DNA of 64,000 bases. It comes from Opeltia flavorubescens (Eukaryota; Ascomycota; Lecanoromycetes; Teloschistales; Teloschistaceae). The notes under the pieces were generated by a model, which saw only the letters and a list, made by a program, of their open reading frames with translations, ran no database searches and was not told the DNA's origin. Position 1 is the first letter of the stretch. Each line of letters begins with the position of its first letter. The stretch lies in contig KE546971.1 in NCBI GenBank assembly GCA_000442125.1, positions 250,583-314,582 on the forward strand. The letters are read 5' to 3'. The translations under genes and the position numbers were made by a program. This document shows, piece after piece, positions 9,480 to 21,082 of this stretch.

Positions 9480-11806
9480 TCATCCGAAGAATAATTTCTT
9501 CGCCCTCCCTTCAGCGCCACCACCTCCCAAACCTAAACCAAGACCATCAAGTTTCCGTTTCCCCCTCGATTTCGCTTTTCCTCGACCTATACTTCCTTCT
9601 CTCCCTCCTCCTGTTTTCCCATCCGCACCGCCACCCAAATCCCATTTACCTACCGGACCGATCGCAGATGAAAGCGAACCAGCAGATGCTGCTTCACTGG
9701 CCATACACTCCTCAGCAACCTCCCTAATAACCCCCCTCGAAAGGCAAAGATCAACATGTTCGTTGAAGGCGCGGTCGCTGGCGACTTGAGGCCGGGTGCA
9801 GATTGGGCAGTGCCATATCTGCACCCCTCCTTCCCCTTCCCTACCTCCACTCCCTCCTTCCCCCTGATTTCCTTCTCCTTTCCCTCGACCCTCGCTCCCT
9901 GCTGCGCTGTTCCGCCCACCCTGCTCACCCACCCCGCGGTATTCCTTTTTCGGGTATGCGGGAATATCTGTATTTTGTTGACGGCTACGGAGGCGGCGGT
10001 CAGCTTCCTCGCTGGCTTTCTGTTGGGAGCGGGTGGAGGATTGGTCGTTTTTTTGTAGATTGGGAGCGGTGGATTTGATTAGGGGGATTTGGTTGGAATT
10101 GGGTAGAGGGGAGGAAGTGGATTGTTGTTGTTCGTGTTCTTGGCTGAGTTGTTCGAGATGTTGGAGTTCCTGCTCACGTTCCTCGCGGGCGGCGGCTTCG
10201 AAGTCGTCTTCTGGCCAGGGGGATTGCCATTCTTCTTCGTCGTTGGCTGTGGGTGTTTGGTCATTCAGATTTGGAAGAAGAGGAGGGGAGTAGGTGGATG
10301 TGCTAAGGTGATGAGTGTGAGAGGAGAGCGGCCGCTTCAACCCGAAGAAATCTACATCTTTCTCCCTTTTTGTGCTTACGAGATGTGTGCACCTCAGACC
10401 CATAAGCCTTAGCTTCATCCCCGGGATCTCGCGCTCCAGTTTCTGGAACATGGGTAATGCGTACGTGTACAAGTCGTCAGCCGTACTTACGGCTTTTGGC
10501 GGAATAACCTGCCGGGTCAAAACTTCATAAGTGTGGAGCTTAATCTTAAGCACTAGAGTCCTCCCTTTATTACCCGTGCGAGCGAGATCTTTCTCCAATT
10601 CCTCCGCGATCCAGCGTAGTTTTGCGCGGAGTTCTTGCTTCCCGCTCATGTCTCTGAAGGTACTTTCCGTGCCTACGCTCTTTCGCTCGTACTCTTCTGC
10701 AGGGCGGACGCTCGTGTGGCCAAGGCCGAGGTGGACTTGCATGAGGAAGTGGAAGGCTTTTTCGCCGAAGAGCTTGGAGAGGAACGCTCGTTGGGCGTAG
10801 ATGTCGCCGCAGGTCTTGACGCCGATGGCGTCGAGTTCGCGCTCGAAGACTCGGCCAATGCCGTTCACTTTTCTGGTGGGGAGATCTCGCATGAAAGCCA
10901 TGATTGTGGTTCTGTCGCTTGCGACTCGGAATTGCCCATTAGGCTTGTTGCGGTTGGAGGCGATTTTTGCGATTCTCGCGTTTGCGGCCACGCCGGCTGA
11001 GACGGTGATTTTGGCCTTCTCGAAGACTTGGCTGCGGAGTTGGCTGACTGCTTCATCTGCGCTCATGTCGTGGTCGGTGCAGTATTGGGTGATATTCAAG
11101 TATGCCTCGTCCATGCTTGCACTTTGGAAACGCTCATCGTATTGAGCCAGTACTTCTCGGACCTCTTGTGCTTTCTTGGTGTATTTTTCAAAATTCAGAG
11201 GGAGGCAAATGAGCTGTGGGCATAATTTCATGGCGACGAAACCGGCCATGCCACTCCGGCAGCCGAACTTTCTGGCGTGATAGTTGCATGTGGTAAGAAC
11301 ACCTTTCCCGACGGCCATGGGAACATGTTTCAGTTCTGGCCGGTCCAGCTCTTCAACGGCGGCGTAAAAGGCATCGCAGTCGACGTGGACGACGATCTGG
11401 GAGAGATCTCTGGAGAGTTCCAATTCAGCGATACGCTCATCGGCGCGGCGCAGGTCAGCCGTAAGGTCGATAAGCTCGAGCTGTCGTTTACGAGCGAGTA
11501 TCTTTCCGATCTTCTGGGTAAGATTCTTGTCCTTTGATTCTTCGTTGTTGAAGAATTTAGATCCTTTGGAGGCGTTGTAGATAATCTCTGAGACCTATGG
11601 ATATCGTTAGCAGTAGCAGAGGTTTAGTGATAGACTAGACATACCTTCTGCTGATCCACAGCATCTTGACCTGCCTTGGTCAAGGAGGGTCCCAGAAGGT
11701 GATATTTGAGCGTGTCATGCTCTGCAACGGCGACTTCTGCTTTCGCGACTGGGGGCTTCGCATGCTCATCTTCAACGGTAGATCTAGTCGCACCGCTTGC
11801 GATCAT
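9480..11806 (-). CDS. DNA polymerase kappa (DinB-type Y-family translesion polymerase)
   Basis: Two exons, complement of 11645..11806 and 9480..11594, 758 residues, with a 50-bp intron in phase. It extends primers past bulky minor-groove lesions. The N-terminal block LKYHLLGPSLTKAGQD and the QKVSEIIYNASKGSKFF helix are characteristic of kappa. Catalytic motifs are present: HVDCDAFYAAVEELDRPEL, the CNYHARKFGCRSGM finger region, SMDEAYLNI with the metal-binding Asp-Glu pair, and GVAANARIAKIASNRNKPNGQ. Helix-hairpin-helix and little-finger regions follow (RKVNGIGRVFERELDAIG). The C-terminus has one UBZ-type zinc finger (CPICTRP...FNEHVDLCL) for ubiquitinated PCNA. Between them lies a Gln/Ser-rich linker. 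The start is the first in-frame ATG (11806), about 30 residues before the conserved block, as in homologues; the frame is open further upstream without an ATG. Confidence 0.93.
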
Positions 11807-12439
11807 CTCGCGAAGGGGCTTCTGTGAGCTACTGCCATGGAGAGTCTGGAGATCATGCTGGTCTTGGTCGTCGAGACTGGATGAGTCTTCTCCACGATCC
11901 CACGTCACCACGTGATTCGATCTTATCTAATCGAAGTGTGCTACTCGTTACGTGGGTGAGTATCAACAGCCTCTTTACCTTGAACTTCCTTTCCTCCTTC
12001 TTACTAGACGTATGAAGCCCGAGTCAAGATCAGTGCTACAAGGGTAACGTTATAGATTAGAAGCTGTTTTTCTAAAGAAAAAGAATATGATTTCTAGATG
12101 AAAAGTACGATATACTGCATCTGTTTCTGCCACAGTCCTCCTCAACTCGGTTAGACTCAGACCCCTGCAGATCCACGTGACCGACAATTTTACAGGGGTT
12201 TGGGGGGTAACCATTACATTTATATTTGTCTATGGTATAGTTGACTTAGATAGGACCACCCGAATGCATTCCCCGTAGCTATGAGATCCTCTATCAGAGC
12301 TGGCTTTATTCAAACTATCCAAAACTGCGACGTCAACCTGCAAAAGGGTATTCATTCTTCAAACAATCGCCCAACCTCGCCTTCATTCAAATCACACAGC
12401 ATTCGCGTCCTCTCTTCCATTCCCTCTTCGTAGAAAATC
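11807..12439. other. Intergenic; Pol kappa 5' side and 3' side of the next gene
   Basis: Contains the Pol kappa promoter side. The reading frame continues upstream of 11806 to about 11927 without an ATG, so a leader exon cannot be excluded. No other coding signal is seen. Confidence 0.4.
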
Positions 12440-14673
12440 TCAAGCATAGGTCCCCCGTGGAAAACTTTGCCCCCTCAAATTCTTCCTCTTAGCCAAACCC
12501 TCACCGATCTCCAATACCATCCCCAACGACCTTTCCCTAACCCCATACCCAATCGTCCCACCTTTTCTCTCCGCCGGATCCATCTCCTCATGTCCCTCCT
12601 CCTCAATCGCCTCCGCAATCCCCTTCGCCTCTAGTAAATTGCCTCTCTCCCCCACTCTACCCACTAAGCCATGCAGTAGCTTCGCGACGACTAAGTTACT
12701 GTCCGCTGGCACAACCACCGGTCTCGCGATGAATAAGATCAAGCCGACGAGGAGACAATGCACGCCTGTGATGATAACAGCGAGCGCGATGATATAGTTC
12801 CAATTCACGGAAAGGTTGAAGCCGAGGGTGGGGAGAGTGCCGGGGATGTTGTCGCGAGGATTGTAATTGGCCATTGATGTGAGGGAACCGATGGCGAATT
12901 CAGCCATTCGCGATCCGACTTGTTGAGCGGAGAGGTTGTCGAGTTCCCAGTAGGAACTAAGATAAAGAATCAGCATACGTTAGCAGACTTTATTTCCTAT
13001 ATCCTGGCGCTGAAGTGAAAAGAGATTGAATGATTCAATATATGTAAGGTAATGAGAGAACCTGGGATCGCGAAGAGAAGGGGCAATTTCTCGTGAAAAG
13101 GTATACACACCCAAAAGGATACCATTGATATTGCTGCCAATGTTTCTCGTCACTCCCATTCGGATTGGTATATCGCCCTGTCAAAGCGATAGAAGCCGCA
13201 GCCAAACGCGCCGTATCATCAGGTACATCCTGAAACGAGCGCATAGAATTGCTAACAGTCGAGACTGAGATAGGACACGTAAAGACTTCCTCCGGCCGAT
13301 TGGTCACGGGTCCACCCTGGCGGAGCGCATAGAGGACGATACAACGGGGTCCGCAGACTACAGAGGAAGCGGAAGCGTTTTGCGGCGCTTCAGTGCCAGT
13401 AAAGGCGTAAGTCGTGGCGTCGAAAGATAGGTCGGTCACTGCGATTCTTATCGTCTGATCAGTTCCATTCGAGTACGGAAAGACGCGGATTGATTGAGGT
13501 CCGTCAGGGGACGCTTCCAAGTACGACTGCTTCGTCTTGTACTGAGAGCATTGTCCGGTTCTAGTCTTTATAAGCCGCTTGGTGAGATATGGAAAGGCTC
13601 GGCCGCGATCCGTTGGATTGTATTCCACATAACGATAAGCGAACTCTTGATTATCCATCCTCGCGAAATATGTGCAATTCTGGGGGGCGTCGAAGATATC
13701 ATCATCTGTCTGGTATTGGCAGCTCCTTTCACGGAAATTGGCTTCCCCATATGAATGGGCTTCGTTCTGTGCGACTTCCGGTGGTTGGTCTGGATCGGTC
13801 GTACAAGTACCATTGGCATAGAAGCAATCAAGTTTGGGAAAAGAGACGTTTCCTCTACTCATGGTGATCCCGGTCGAGTCTGTACCGCCGTCCATGGAAT
13901 AATTGAGCCCAATGATTGCGACTGAGGCTTGGGCGAGCTGGAGCATGTGAATTCGAAAGTCAAACTACTAATCTTATGGAAGACTCACGATGTTGAGGCA
14001 AATCTATGACACTCTGGTGAGTAGGGTCTCAACGAATCTGGAGAAGGGTGATTGCAAAAGCGAAGAATTTGAAGGGTGACGTTGAAGAATGGCGACTCAA
14101 ATCACTTACCCAGGCTGCACAAACGAAAAGCGTCAAAGGCTTTTTCATGGATTCTCGCATCAGTGTTGTCAGATTAATCAAGCTTTCACCTCCCAAGATT
14201 AGATCCGTTTCTCGCACTGTGAACCTCCGGTTGGCCAGAACCCTCCAACGAAGAACTTTGGCCATGTCTTTGAATGCTTCCTTAAGACCTTGTCAGCAAT
14301 GACGGAATGTCGATGTCTCGCGGGCAGTAGAACTGACTAGGAAATTCAAGCCAAGTGCTAGATTCAGAACGGTGATGATGGTATTGAAGACGATTTTGTT
14401 ATCGTGGCCGACGGAGCCTTTTTGTTCGTACACCTTTAATGTGATGATGGTGACAGCTACCAAGACGGCGGTGAAGATCAACCTCGGCGTCTGTTCGACC
14501 AGAAGCTGCCATGATTGTCTTTTTGGATCGAAAGACTTTGCATACGTCGATGCTGTGGTTTCTCAGCATGACGCACAGGAATTGATGGTAGGATTTTTCC
14601 TACCGGTCTTGCCCTGCTCAGTTTGATCCGATTCATCGCCAGACTGTGTACGTAGAGCTTTCTCGCCAGCCAT
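12440..14673 (-). CDS. Fungus-specific multipass membrane protein with large extracellular domain; one unresolved frame break
   Basis: Model: complement of 14604..14673, 14338..14552, 14280 down to 14110, 13989..14003, 13062..13937 and 12440..12956. The N-terminus (MAGEKALRTQSGDE) leads to a first membrane segment (LIFTAVLVAVTIITLKVY), then a second (NTIITVLNLALGLNFL) and the family block EAFKDMAKVLRWRVLANRR, FTVRETDLILGGES, LTLFVCAAW. A large ectodomain with many N-glycosylation sequons and Cys follows, and a last membrane segment (YIIALAVIITGVHCLLVGLIL) precedes a basic tail. Exon 4 is a 15-nt microexon (ICLNI) that restores the family's WICLNILAQASVA. Exon 5 must change frame near 13110-13165, between LTGRYTNPNGS and GVYTFSREIAPSL. 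No intron of suitable length fits, so there is a sequencing slip, a real frameshift or a missed intron there. Function is unknown; this is a widespread ascomycete family with no named role that I know. Confidence 0.7.
13989..14003 (-). other. 15-nt microexon of the membrane-protein gene
   Basis: Encodes five residues (ICLNI) between an AG acceptor and a GTGAGT donor. It is needed to restore the hydrophobic segment expected between FVCAAW and LAQASVA. The flanking introns are 106 and 51 bp. Confidence 0.7.
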
Positions 14674-15326
14674 AACTTCTCGATATCGAATTTATTGTGA
14701 TGTACAAGCAGCAAGTTGACCCGGGCAAGTGTGCGAGGAAAGACCTCGCTGCCAATGGCTTCTCGAAGTTGAGGAAAGCATCTGGAGGAAAGAGTCTTTA
14801 GATATGTAAGCATCTTCACCAGCTGAACGTGGGGACGTCGTCGCTCCCGATTCTCATTGGACGTATGTTGTAGAGATCTGCACGCCAGACAGTTTAGCGT
14901 GTCCCACAGTGCTCAGCCCTTCCAGTTTCAGCTTCAGCCAAGGGTTTGACAACGGCCCCCAATCACTTCGCTTAACACTTGTGAGGAGATATGGGCCGAG
15001 CCGCCTTTCCCTCACAACAAATGCCTTGGAAGCTTGCTCAGTAAATATGCTTCGTCATCGGTGTCATGGCTCGTACTGCATGGAGCCTGCCGTGGAGCTC
15101 GTCATCGCAATGCTGGTGATATGTTCTCAAACAACACCTGCAAAATCTCAACGTAATCCCGCCTCGAAGTATGTTGTATTGGTTATTAGGAGAGAAGACA
15201 ACTATTAAGTGATTGAGGGACTCGGACGAGCAGGTGCGTTGCTCCATTGCCGAAGTTCTCCCGTCAATGTTCCGTAAACGTGAAATTCACAGCCACATAT
15301 GTTCCACAGCCCATCCGAGAGTACCA
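14674..15326. other. Intergenic, nothing recognised
   Basis: Upstream of the membrane-protein gene. Open frames here are short, off-phase and not protein-like. The promoter is probably in the first few hundred bases. Confidence 0.4.
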
Positions 15327-15758
15327 TTAGCAATTCTTGCCGATAGGTTGACCTAAAGGGTAATCGGGTTTTGAGTCAAGGAGCCGAGTACTCTGAAAAA
15401 TCGATAGCAAGTGACGCTTGACGTAGCCCGGTAGTATGATTTCCAAATTCGAGGTATCGAAATAACTTGTATCTACCAGCAGCTCCTTATATAGTCTTCG
15501 GTACCCGAGCAAGCTGTCATCGTGCTTACAACGGTTATGATTCTCTAATTCTTATCAGTATACATTCATCGATGATGCAACATCCTCATCCAAGTCTGAG
15601 AAGATGCTGTGGTTGACTTGAGGTTTTGTATGGAGAATCCTGGATATCCTGCCCTGGTGGACTTTACCATATTTGAAATAGCTGGAGACATAGTCAGCTT
15701 GTTCTCTAATCATTGGACAGACCGGTATCGAGAGAGATGGGTTATCGTGAGTCAACAA
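15327..15758 (-). CDS. Possible small two-exon gene or gene remnant, unknown family
   Basis: Two neighbouring minus-strand open frames (about 15758-15560 and 15521-15327) can be joined by a 39-nt GT-AG gap, giving a run of protein-like sequence that includes FKYGKVHQGRISRILHTKP, LGYRRLYKELLVDTSYF and LEIILPGYVKRHLLSIFQS. The composition looks coding, but the intron would be very short and no start or domain is convincing. It may be the decayed end of a larger gene. I do not recognise a family. Confidence 0.2.
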
Positions 15759-16110
15759 TGGTCAACGAATTAAAAGGCAACTGAGAGGCGAGAGGGACAG
15801 GAAAGAACAATGAAATTTTGGTCTATCAATGAGTAATATGATTTGCATCAATCGAAAACTCACTAGTCCCAGGCTTGCAGGATAAGATTGCCTCGGACCT
15901 GATCAAAGGAAGTATTGTATCTGCCATTCTGCTGCTACTATTCTCATTCGCCTCGAATAAGACTCACGACATCTTTGGAGAAGTCAAATATGGTCGTGTA
16001 TCAGCAGAGATCTTCGCCTGTTTGGACCTTTCGCAACCGTCCCGTACTCGTCCTCATCTTCTTTTCCCTCCTGCTCACAATCCTTGAGGCTTTATTCATC
16101 GTCCTGGAGC

Positions 16111-16737
16111 TCAGGTGTTTACTTCCTTTGCGACACCCAATTGAATTGATAGTTGTCGACCAGGAGAAAAGACAGATTCCCTCGCAAACGAGAGTTGAAG
16201 CAAGAACGGAGATGGAGGGTCCTCGAAATGCTGCGGAGACCCATCCGGATTCCATTGCAGAACACGACGGGCCTCCACCTTGTATCCTTCAAGCTTGCGT
16301 TTGGCTTTCGTAAAATAATCGTCTTCCCACTCCGCCCTCCTAACCATGGATTGCAGCTCTGCGATATGAGCGGCAATTTTCAGCATCAGATTCTCGGTCT
16401 GTTCAAAGAATGTCGCGGTCCCGGCCTGATACGATAACACCGAGTCGTCTTTCGGGGGAATCGTGAGCGTCAATTTCATTGAGGGAATTCGTTCCTTAAG
16501 ATGTCCAGCTTGATGAAGGAGAGTCTGAAGTCCTTCGTATTCCTGAATATGCACAACCCCATGATCCCTAATTTCGGCTAGTTGAGATGCGTGGGTAATG
16601 TTGAAATCGTAGCCAAGGGCTGTGAGGAGTCCGGACTTCTTAAGGTTAGTGTGTGATATTTATCAGAATCAATTGGGGGTAAGTACTTTACTCAGATCAT
16701 CGGACCCAAACTGTGCACGATCCATTGTCTCATTCAT
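16111..16737 (-). CDS. Hypothetical two-exon protein, fungal family of unknown function
   Basis: Complement of 16687..16737 and 16111..16638, 192 residues, with a 48-bp intron containing a CTAAC-type branch site; phase is preserved. It starts MNETMDRAQFGSDDLSK and continues into KKSGLLTALGYDFNITHAS. A predicted helical region (LQTLLHQAGHLKERIP) is followed by a segment with the feel of strong conservation (IPPKDDSVLSYQAGTATFFEQ), then long amphipathic helices (LMLKIAAHIAELQSMVRR) and basic EWEDDYFTKAKRKLEGYKVEA. No signal peptide or membrane segment is present. The tail after PPSPFLL is less certain: an additional intron could lead to a different 3' exon. Coding quality is good, but I cannot assign a function or a named domain. 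Confidence 0.55.
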
Positions 16738-18019
16738 TTTTTCCTGGCTGTGACGGCTAAGACTTGATAGGTTTTTTGATGGCAAGAAAAGGTTGAAGAT
16801 TGAGGACCGGAGGATGAAGACTTATATTGTGCAATATTGAATGGTCGCGTAAAAGCAACGCAAATTTAGTTGCTGTTGGAACTCTGGAAGTGAATAAACT
16901 GTTGACGGGAATCATCAGCCTTCATTGCGGATGACGCAAGAGGTTTTCCACCCCGTTCGCCAGCCATTCGTGGTAAATATAGTACGGGCCATATTTGATG
17001 AAGCTAAATTTGATGAAGCGTTATAGGCTCTTCGTTGCCATATACCACCAAGTCGGATTATCGATTAAGCATCCTATTCACTAGCCTATACTCTCTTCTC
17101 TGCCTAATGTCATCGGCTTCAAGATGCTGCCCCAGGATTCATCTACTCCTTTCTCTTGTTTTGGTGGAAGGCCATCAGCCCATGGAGAAGTCTTGCTCGA
17201 AGTGGTCCTTACTGTATCTCCTGTTCCTTACTACACTGGATTCGCTTCATGTGATACGAGTAGAGAAAAAAGCGCAGGAGCAGAAATGGTGGTGCTCTTA
17301 CGATTGTCTTGCTAATCATGAATCGTTCGCTGATGTGGGAAGTTTAAAACCAGTCCTCATTGCTACAATGCACAAATATGACTTCATGCCATCTTTAAGT
17401 AATGAGAGTGTACTCAAAACTTCGACTAGCGGTGACACGAGGGAGAAAATCTGAGGGTACGAACGGACTATCGATTTACTATCGACACAAGGCTAGCCTA
17501 CGATTAATCGTTCCCACATCGCAACCGTAGATCGCTCCTTAATGGCAGCACACCCAGAAATGTACAGTGGAGCACTGGCTCTATTAAGTCTCAGGAGGCG
17601 AACAAAGTGAACTACTATGAACTCAGGATTCCAATACCTAAATAATTGGCTGGTATGTAGGGGATGGTGTACCATAGTTGTGGGAAGAGCTACAATTGGA
17701 TGGTCGAACGGAAGAATCCGAAACATTCATTCAGATTTGACTTTTTGAAGGATCTGAAAGGAGGTGAAGGATCCGATAAGATACCCCTAAGACCTGAGGC
17801 AAGAATGAATCCTCCGCACCAATTTCGTCCACTAGCTCCCAGGTTCTTCCATACTTGATTCGTAGCCGACAGACCATGAGGATTTTGGAGGATCACTTAA
17901 TCTGGAGGACATGAGGAGGAAGGATCCGCCAATGCGCTTGGACTTCAGCATACCAACTATGATACAAAACCCAGCTCCAGATCCAGGCCAAAATTCCTGC
18001 CATTTCTACACAGCAAAAT
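16738..18019. other. Intergenic, no supported gene
   Basis: Contains a 139-codon plus-strand frame (17035-17454) of Ser/Leu-rich, non-domain-like sequence that I do not accept as a gene. The last few hundred bases should carry the 5' leader, and possibly a signal-peptide exon, of the next gene. Confidence 0.35.
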
Positions 18020-18907
18020 ATGACGCTCTCAGAACCCTCTGGATTCGCTGTCCGAAGAAATGGTAGTTGTCTTGTGAGCGAAACAGACTGCGGTGCCACT
18101 GTCGACCCCTTCCGCGTCTGCTGCCCCGGTAGTGCCTCATGCCCGAAACAATACAATCAAGACTGTTGTCCGACAGCTGCAAATTGCACCCAGACGTTGC
18201 TCCAGGCACCCAGTTGTGCTAATAACACTTGGACACTGTACAACAATGGTGGATATTTCTGCTGCGCGCCAGGGACGATTGGGTACAATGCAACGGACAC
18301 CTATAGTGACGGGTGCGCCTCTCCTGGCTCTCCTCCTGTGGGAGCACAGCTGCTCAGTATAGTTTCAGCAGGGACGAGTAAGTTGGATCAACCCTGTTTG
18401 CACCAAGTTCATCGATTTTGTGGCTTTTGCTAAGGTATCTTTTGCTGCCATGTAGCTGCTACTCCGACCTCTTCTTCCAACGCCGCTTCAAACACCACCT
18501 CAGCCCTGCCATCATCGAACAAGAATTCAGAATCCGACAACTCGACTTCGAACACCGGAGCAATAGCCGGAGGGGTAGTCGGAGGAGTCGCCGCTCTTAC
18601 CATTGCCGCTCTCCTACTCTTCTGGATCTTTCGCAGAAGAAAGAACAGGCCACGAAGTGCTGATCATCAAGTGGGAGAGGGAGACCGTGACGGAAGTGTC
18701 GGAGCCTATTACGAGAAAGATACAAATGTGCCCCGTCTTCCAGATCCCAACGAAGCCGACGGCGCGCCATTGTATGAAATGTCTTCCAGCAAGCAAGCAT
18801 TACAGAAGTCCGGTCAGATCTCAGAATTACCACCAAGTAAGAAGTCTAGTCAGATTTCGGAACTACCGCCGAGCTATAAACCGAACCAAATTTCGGAACT
18901 GCAATAA
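18020..18907 (+). CDS. Cys-rich single-pass surface protein with Ser/Thr stalk
   Basis: Exons 18020..18377 and 18456..18907, 269 residues; the 78-bp intron is in phase. The ectodomain (residues about 1-115) has many cysteines in patterns such as FRVCCPGSASCP, DCCPTAANCT and GGYFCCAPGTIGY, plus N-glycosylation sequons. A Ser/Asn/Thr stalk (about 120-155) leads to one membrane helix (GAIAGGVVGGVAALTIAALL) followed by a basic stop-transfer RRRK. The cytoplasmic tail is acidic and ends with three ISEL(PPS) repeats. The architecture resembles Mid2/Wsc-type wall-stress sensors and related fungal proteins, so a wall or surface sensing role is inferred. No signal peptide is visible at 18020 and the frame is closed shortly upstream, so a leader exon may be missing from this model. 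Confidence 0.75.
18800..18904 (+). repeat. Three tandem QISELPPS-type repeats in the cytoplasmic tail
   Basis: Three copies of about 13 residues, each with the core QISEL, the first two followed by PPS and Lys/Ser spacers. This could be a repeated short interaction motif. Confidence 0.75.
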
Positions 18908-21082
18908 GAACAACTCCTGGTCTGATGCGCTGGAGAGACACCTTCATCTATTTACGCCGGGTGAAGAAATGTGATCTAGAATACTGGTTGCGCGTCTTGG
19001 TTTTTTTTGGCTGGTCTGGTTGTAAATAAATAACAAGTGATAGGAGTTTTTTTTTTGTTTTAGTAAATGCCGGCGTTTGTATCGTGCTATCGAGACTATT
19101 GAGATATGAAATACTTGAAGCCTTTGATGCCCAAGACCACATCCATACTTTCCCAACCGATTCAATTAATTCCTATTCAAACGCAAGTGCCTAACACAGT
19201 CCCTCCTCACGCTCTTCCTCAGGACAAAGTACTTAATTCCAGTAAAAATCCACCTCAAATAACGGCATTTCCAAATCCCCCTTATACCCATTGAACCCTC
19301 TTTACCATGAAAAACTCATTTCCAGCCGCCAAAAACTCACTTGATACAGCCAACACCCCAAAAAAGTATTAAAAGAAATCTATATACCACGACACCAAAT
19401 TCCTTACCCGTATCCAAAAACGTTACAGAATGCCGGTGATATGATTGAGCAGCTCTAAATTGGCTGTGATGGTATATGGGTATATTTCTTGATAATTACG
19501 TCGCGGTATGGTGATTTGGCGGACACACACACACTCTTTTTTGATAGGGGGCCGAGTGGAATGGATTCATTGTTTTCCCCCCTATACCTGTCGTTCATCA
19601 ATCCATGGTCACAATAGTATATAAAAAGCAACCTGCCAGTAGAACCAGCAACAATAATCAGTAAGTCCAAGATCCAACGCGCAAGAGCAATATGAGATTG
19701 TGTACTGGGTATCTTCCACTGATCCGTATGATACCGATAAATATAACGCAACACAAAGTCTATCACTCGAACAATTCGGTCATGATGCCGAGATCGTCGT
19801 GCTTATTAGGAGTATATCTACCTCAGAATAGCGAATCACTCCACTCCTAGGTGAAACATGCCGATGTCAATTGGTTCAGAATTTTGAGATCGCCGAGATG
19901 CTTTCCGGTCAAAGAGATATCTTGAGTTCTGGCTAGGGTCTGAGATGGTTGGGTCTTGGGGGAAGAAGGTAAATTAATCTTTGGATGATTGTGAGATGTC
20001 ATTTGGATCAAAAGGATCATGTCTAAGCCATCAAAAAGCAAGGAGTCACCTATGTCAAGCACCCTTTGCGATGATAAAATGGCCAGCATTATACATCTCT
20101 CTTCGACCACCTTATTTACCTCTTACGCAACTACATAACCCTTCCCTGCCTCCACCACGTATAAATCACGTTTATTTCCCATCCTTTCACACTCCTTCCG
20201 AGTCTTTCACCCAACTTACATGTATTCCCAAAAATCCGCTTAATGTATACAAACTCCTCTGGAGAAGCAACATGCTTGCAAATATATTCTGTTGATTTGA
20301 GTCGTCTATTGAACGATTTGAGTATGTAAAGTCAAATAAACCCTTTCGATACTTCGTTTTCGTCCTTTGATACTTTTCATAGTATGCTCGGCCCCTATCT
20401 AGCTCCACTTCATTTGGTGTCTTCACTCATTTCTCATGGCCTGGATCTTTGTTAGTGACATGTAAGTGGGATTGAGTATGAGGTAACTCTTTTGCAAATG
20501 TTGGCTGCAGAGTTGGTCTTGTTCTTTTGGATATTGGAAGATTTCATATATCCGCATGCAAGGGATTTATCCAAGATGTACGATTGCTTTCTTTGTCTAG
20601 CATGTCGAGATCGTTCCTCATCAGTAGAGGCGTGGCTCGGCTATGGACGTCGCGCGAAACTAGAGATGTCTTCTTCATTCCACCCATTTTGACATTACTA
20701 TAAACATGGACAAGCCGTCACTATACCAGCTGCAAGATCTTGAAACTTTGAATCACGCGAGAAAGCCAGGCTTCGACTTCGACGTTGCGATTACCCTCCC
20801 AAACGGGGCGGACATCAACAATTAAAGTAATAGACTTCGAGTTTTTTTGTCTTCATTTTCAATTTGAATTCCATGAAGACCTTTGCATCTCAACCCTGGT
20901 CTCGTGTTTATCGTCTACTTCTTCCAGCCCAGGTAGGAGAATCCATTGAGTCAGTTTGTATGGTGCTTTCTGTTCTACTTGGTGACGTTCGCTTGGGATT
21001 GATTGTTTTATATCGGACTATGTATCCCTTGGCAGCACAGACGTGGCTGGATGGCGTCTTGTCTGGCGAAGCTTTCTCGTCA
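18908..21082. other. Gene-poor segment, left part of the 26-kb desert
   Basis: Short AT-rich stretches and poly-T runs (around 19010 and 19045) lie just after the surface-protein gene. No frame between 19.0 and 21.0 kb reads like a protein domain. The stretch around 20.86-21.17 kb has a somewhat protein-like plus frame (LAFAELLRLLGIKNNN) that ends in the left arm of the inverted repeat. Confidence 0.4.

Noticed and set aside
9756-10412. Several plus-strand open frames of 86-100 codons
   Set aside because: They are shadows of the Pol kappa linker and zinc-finger region on the minus strand; their residue composition is unnatural (Cys/Ser/Trp-rich).
15875-16313. Plus-strand frames with hydrophobic stretches
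   Set aside because: They overlap the better-supported minus-strand gene at 16111-16737 and have no good start.
17035-17454. 139-codon plus-strand frame
   Set aside because: No domain, biased composition and no splice or neighbour support.
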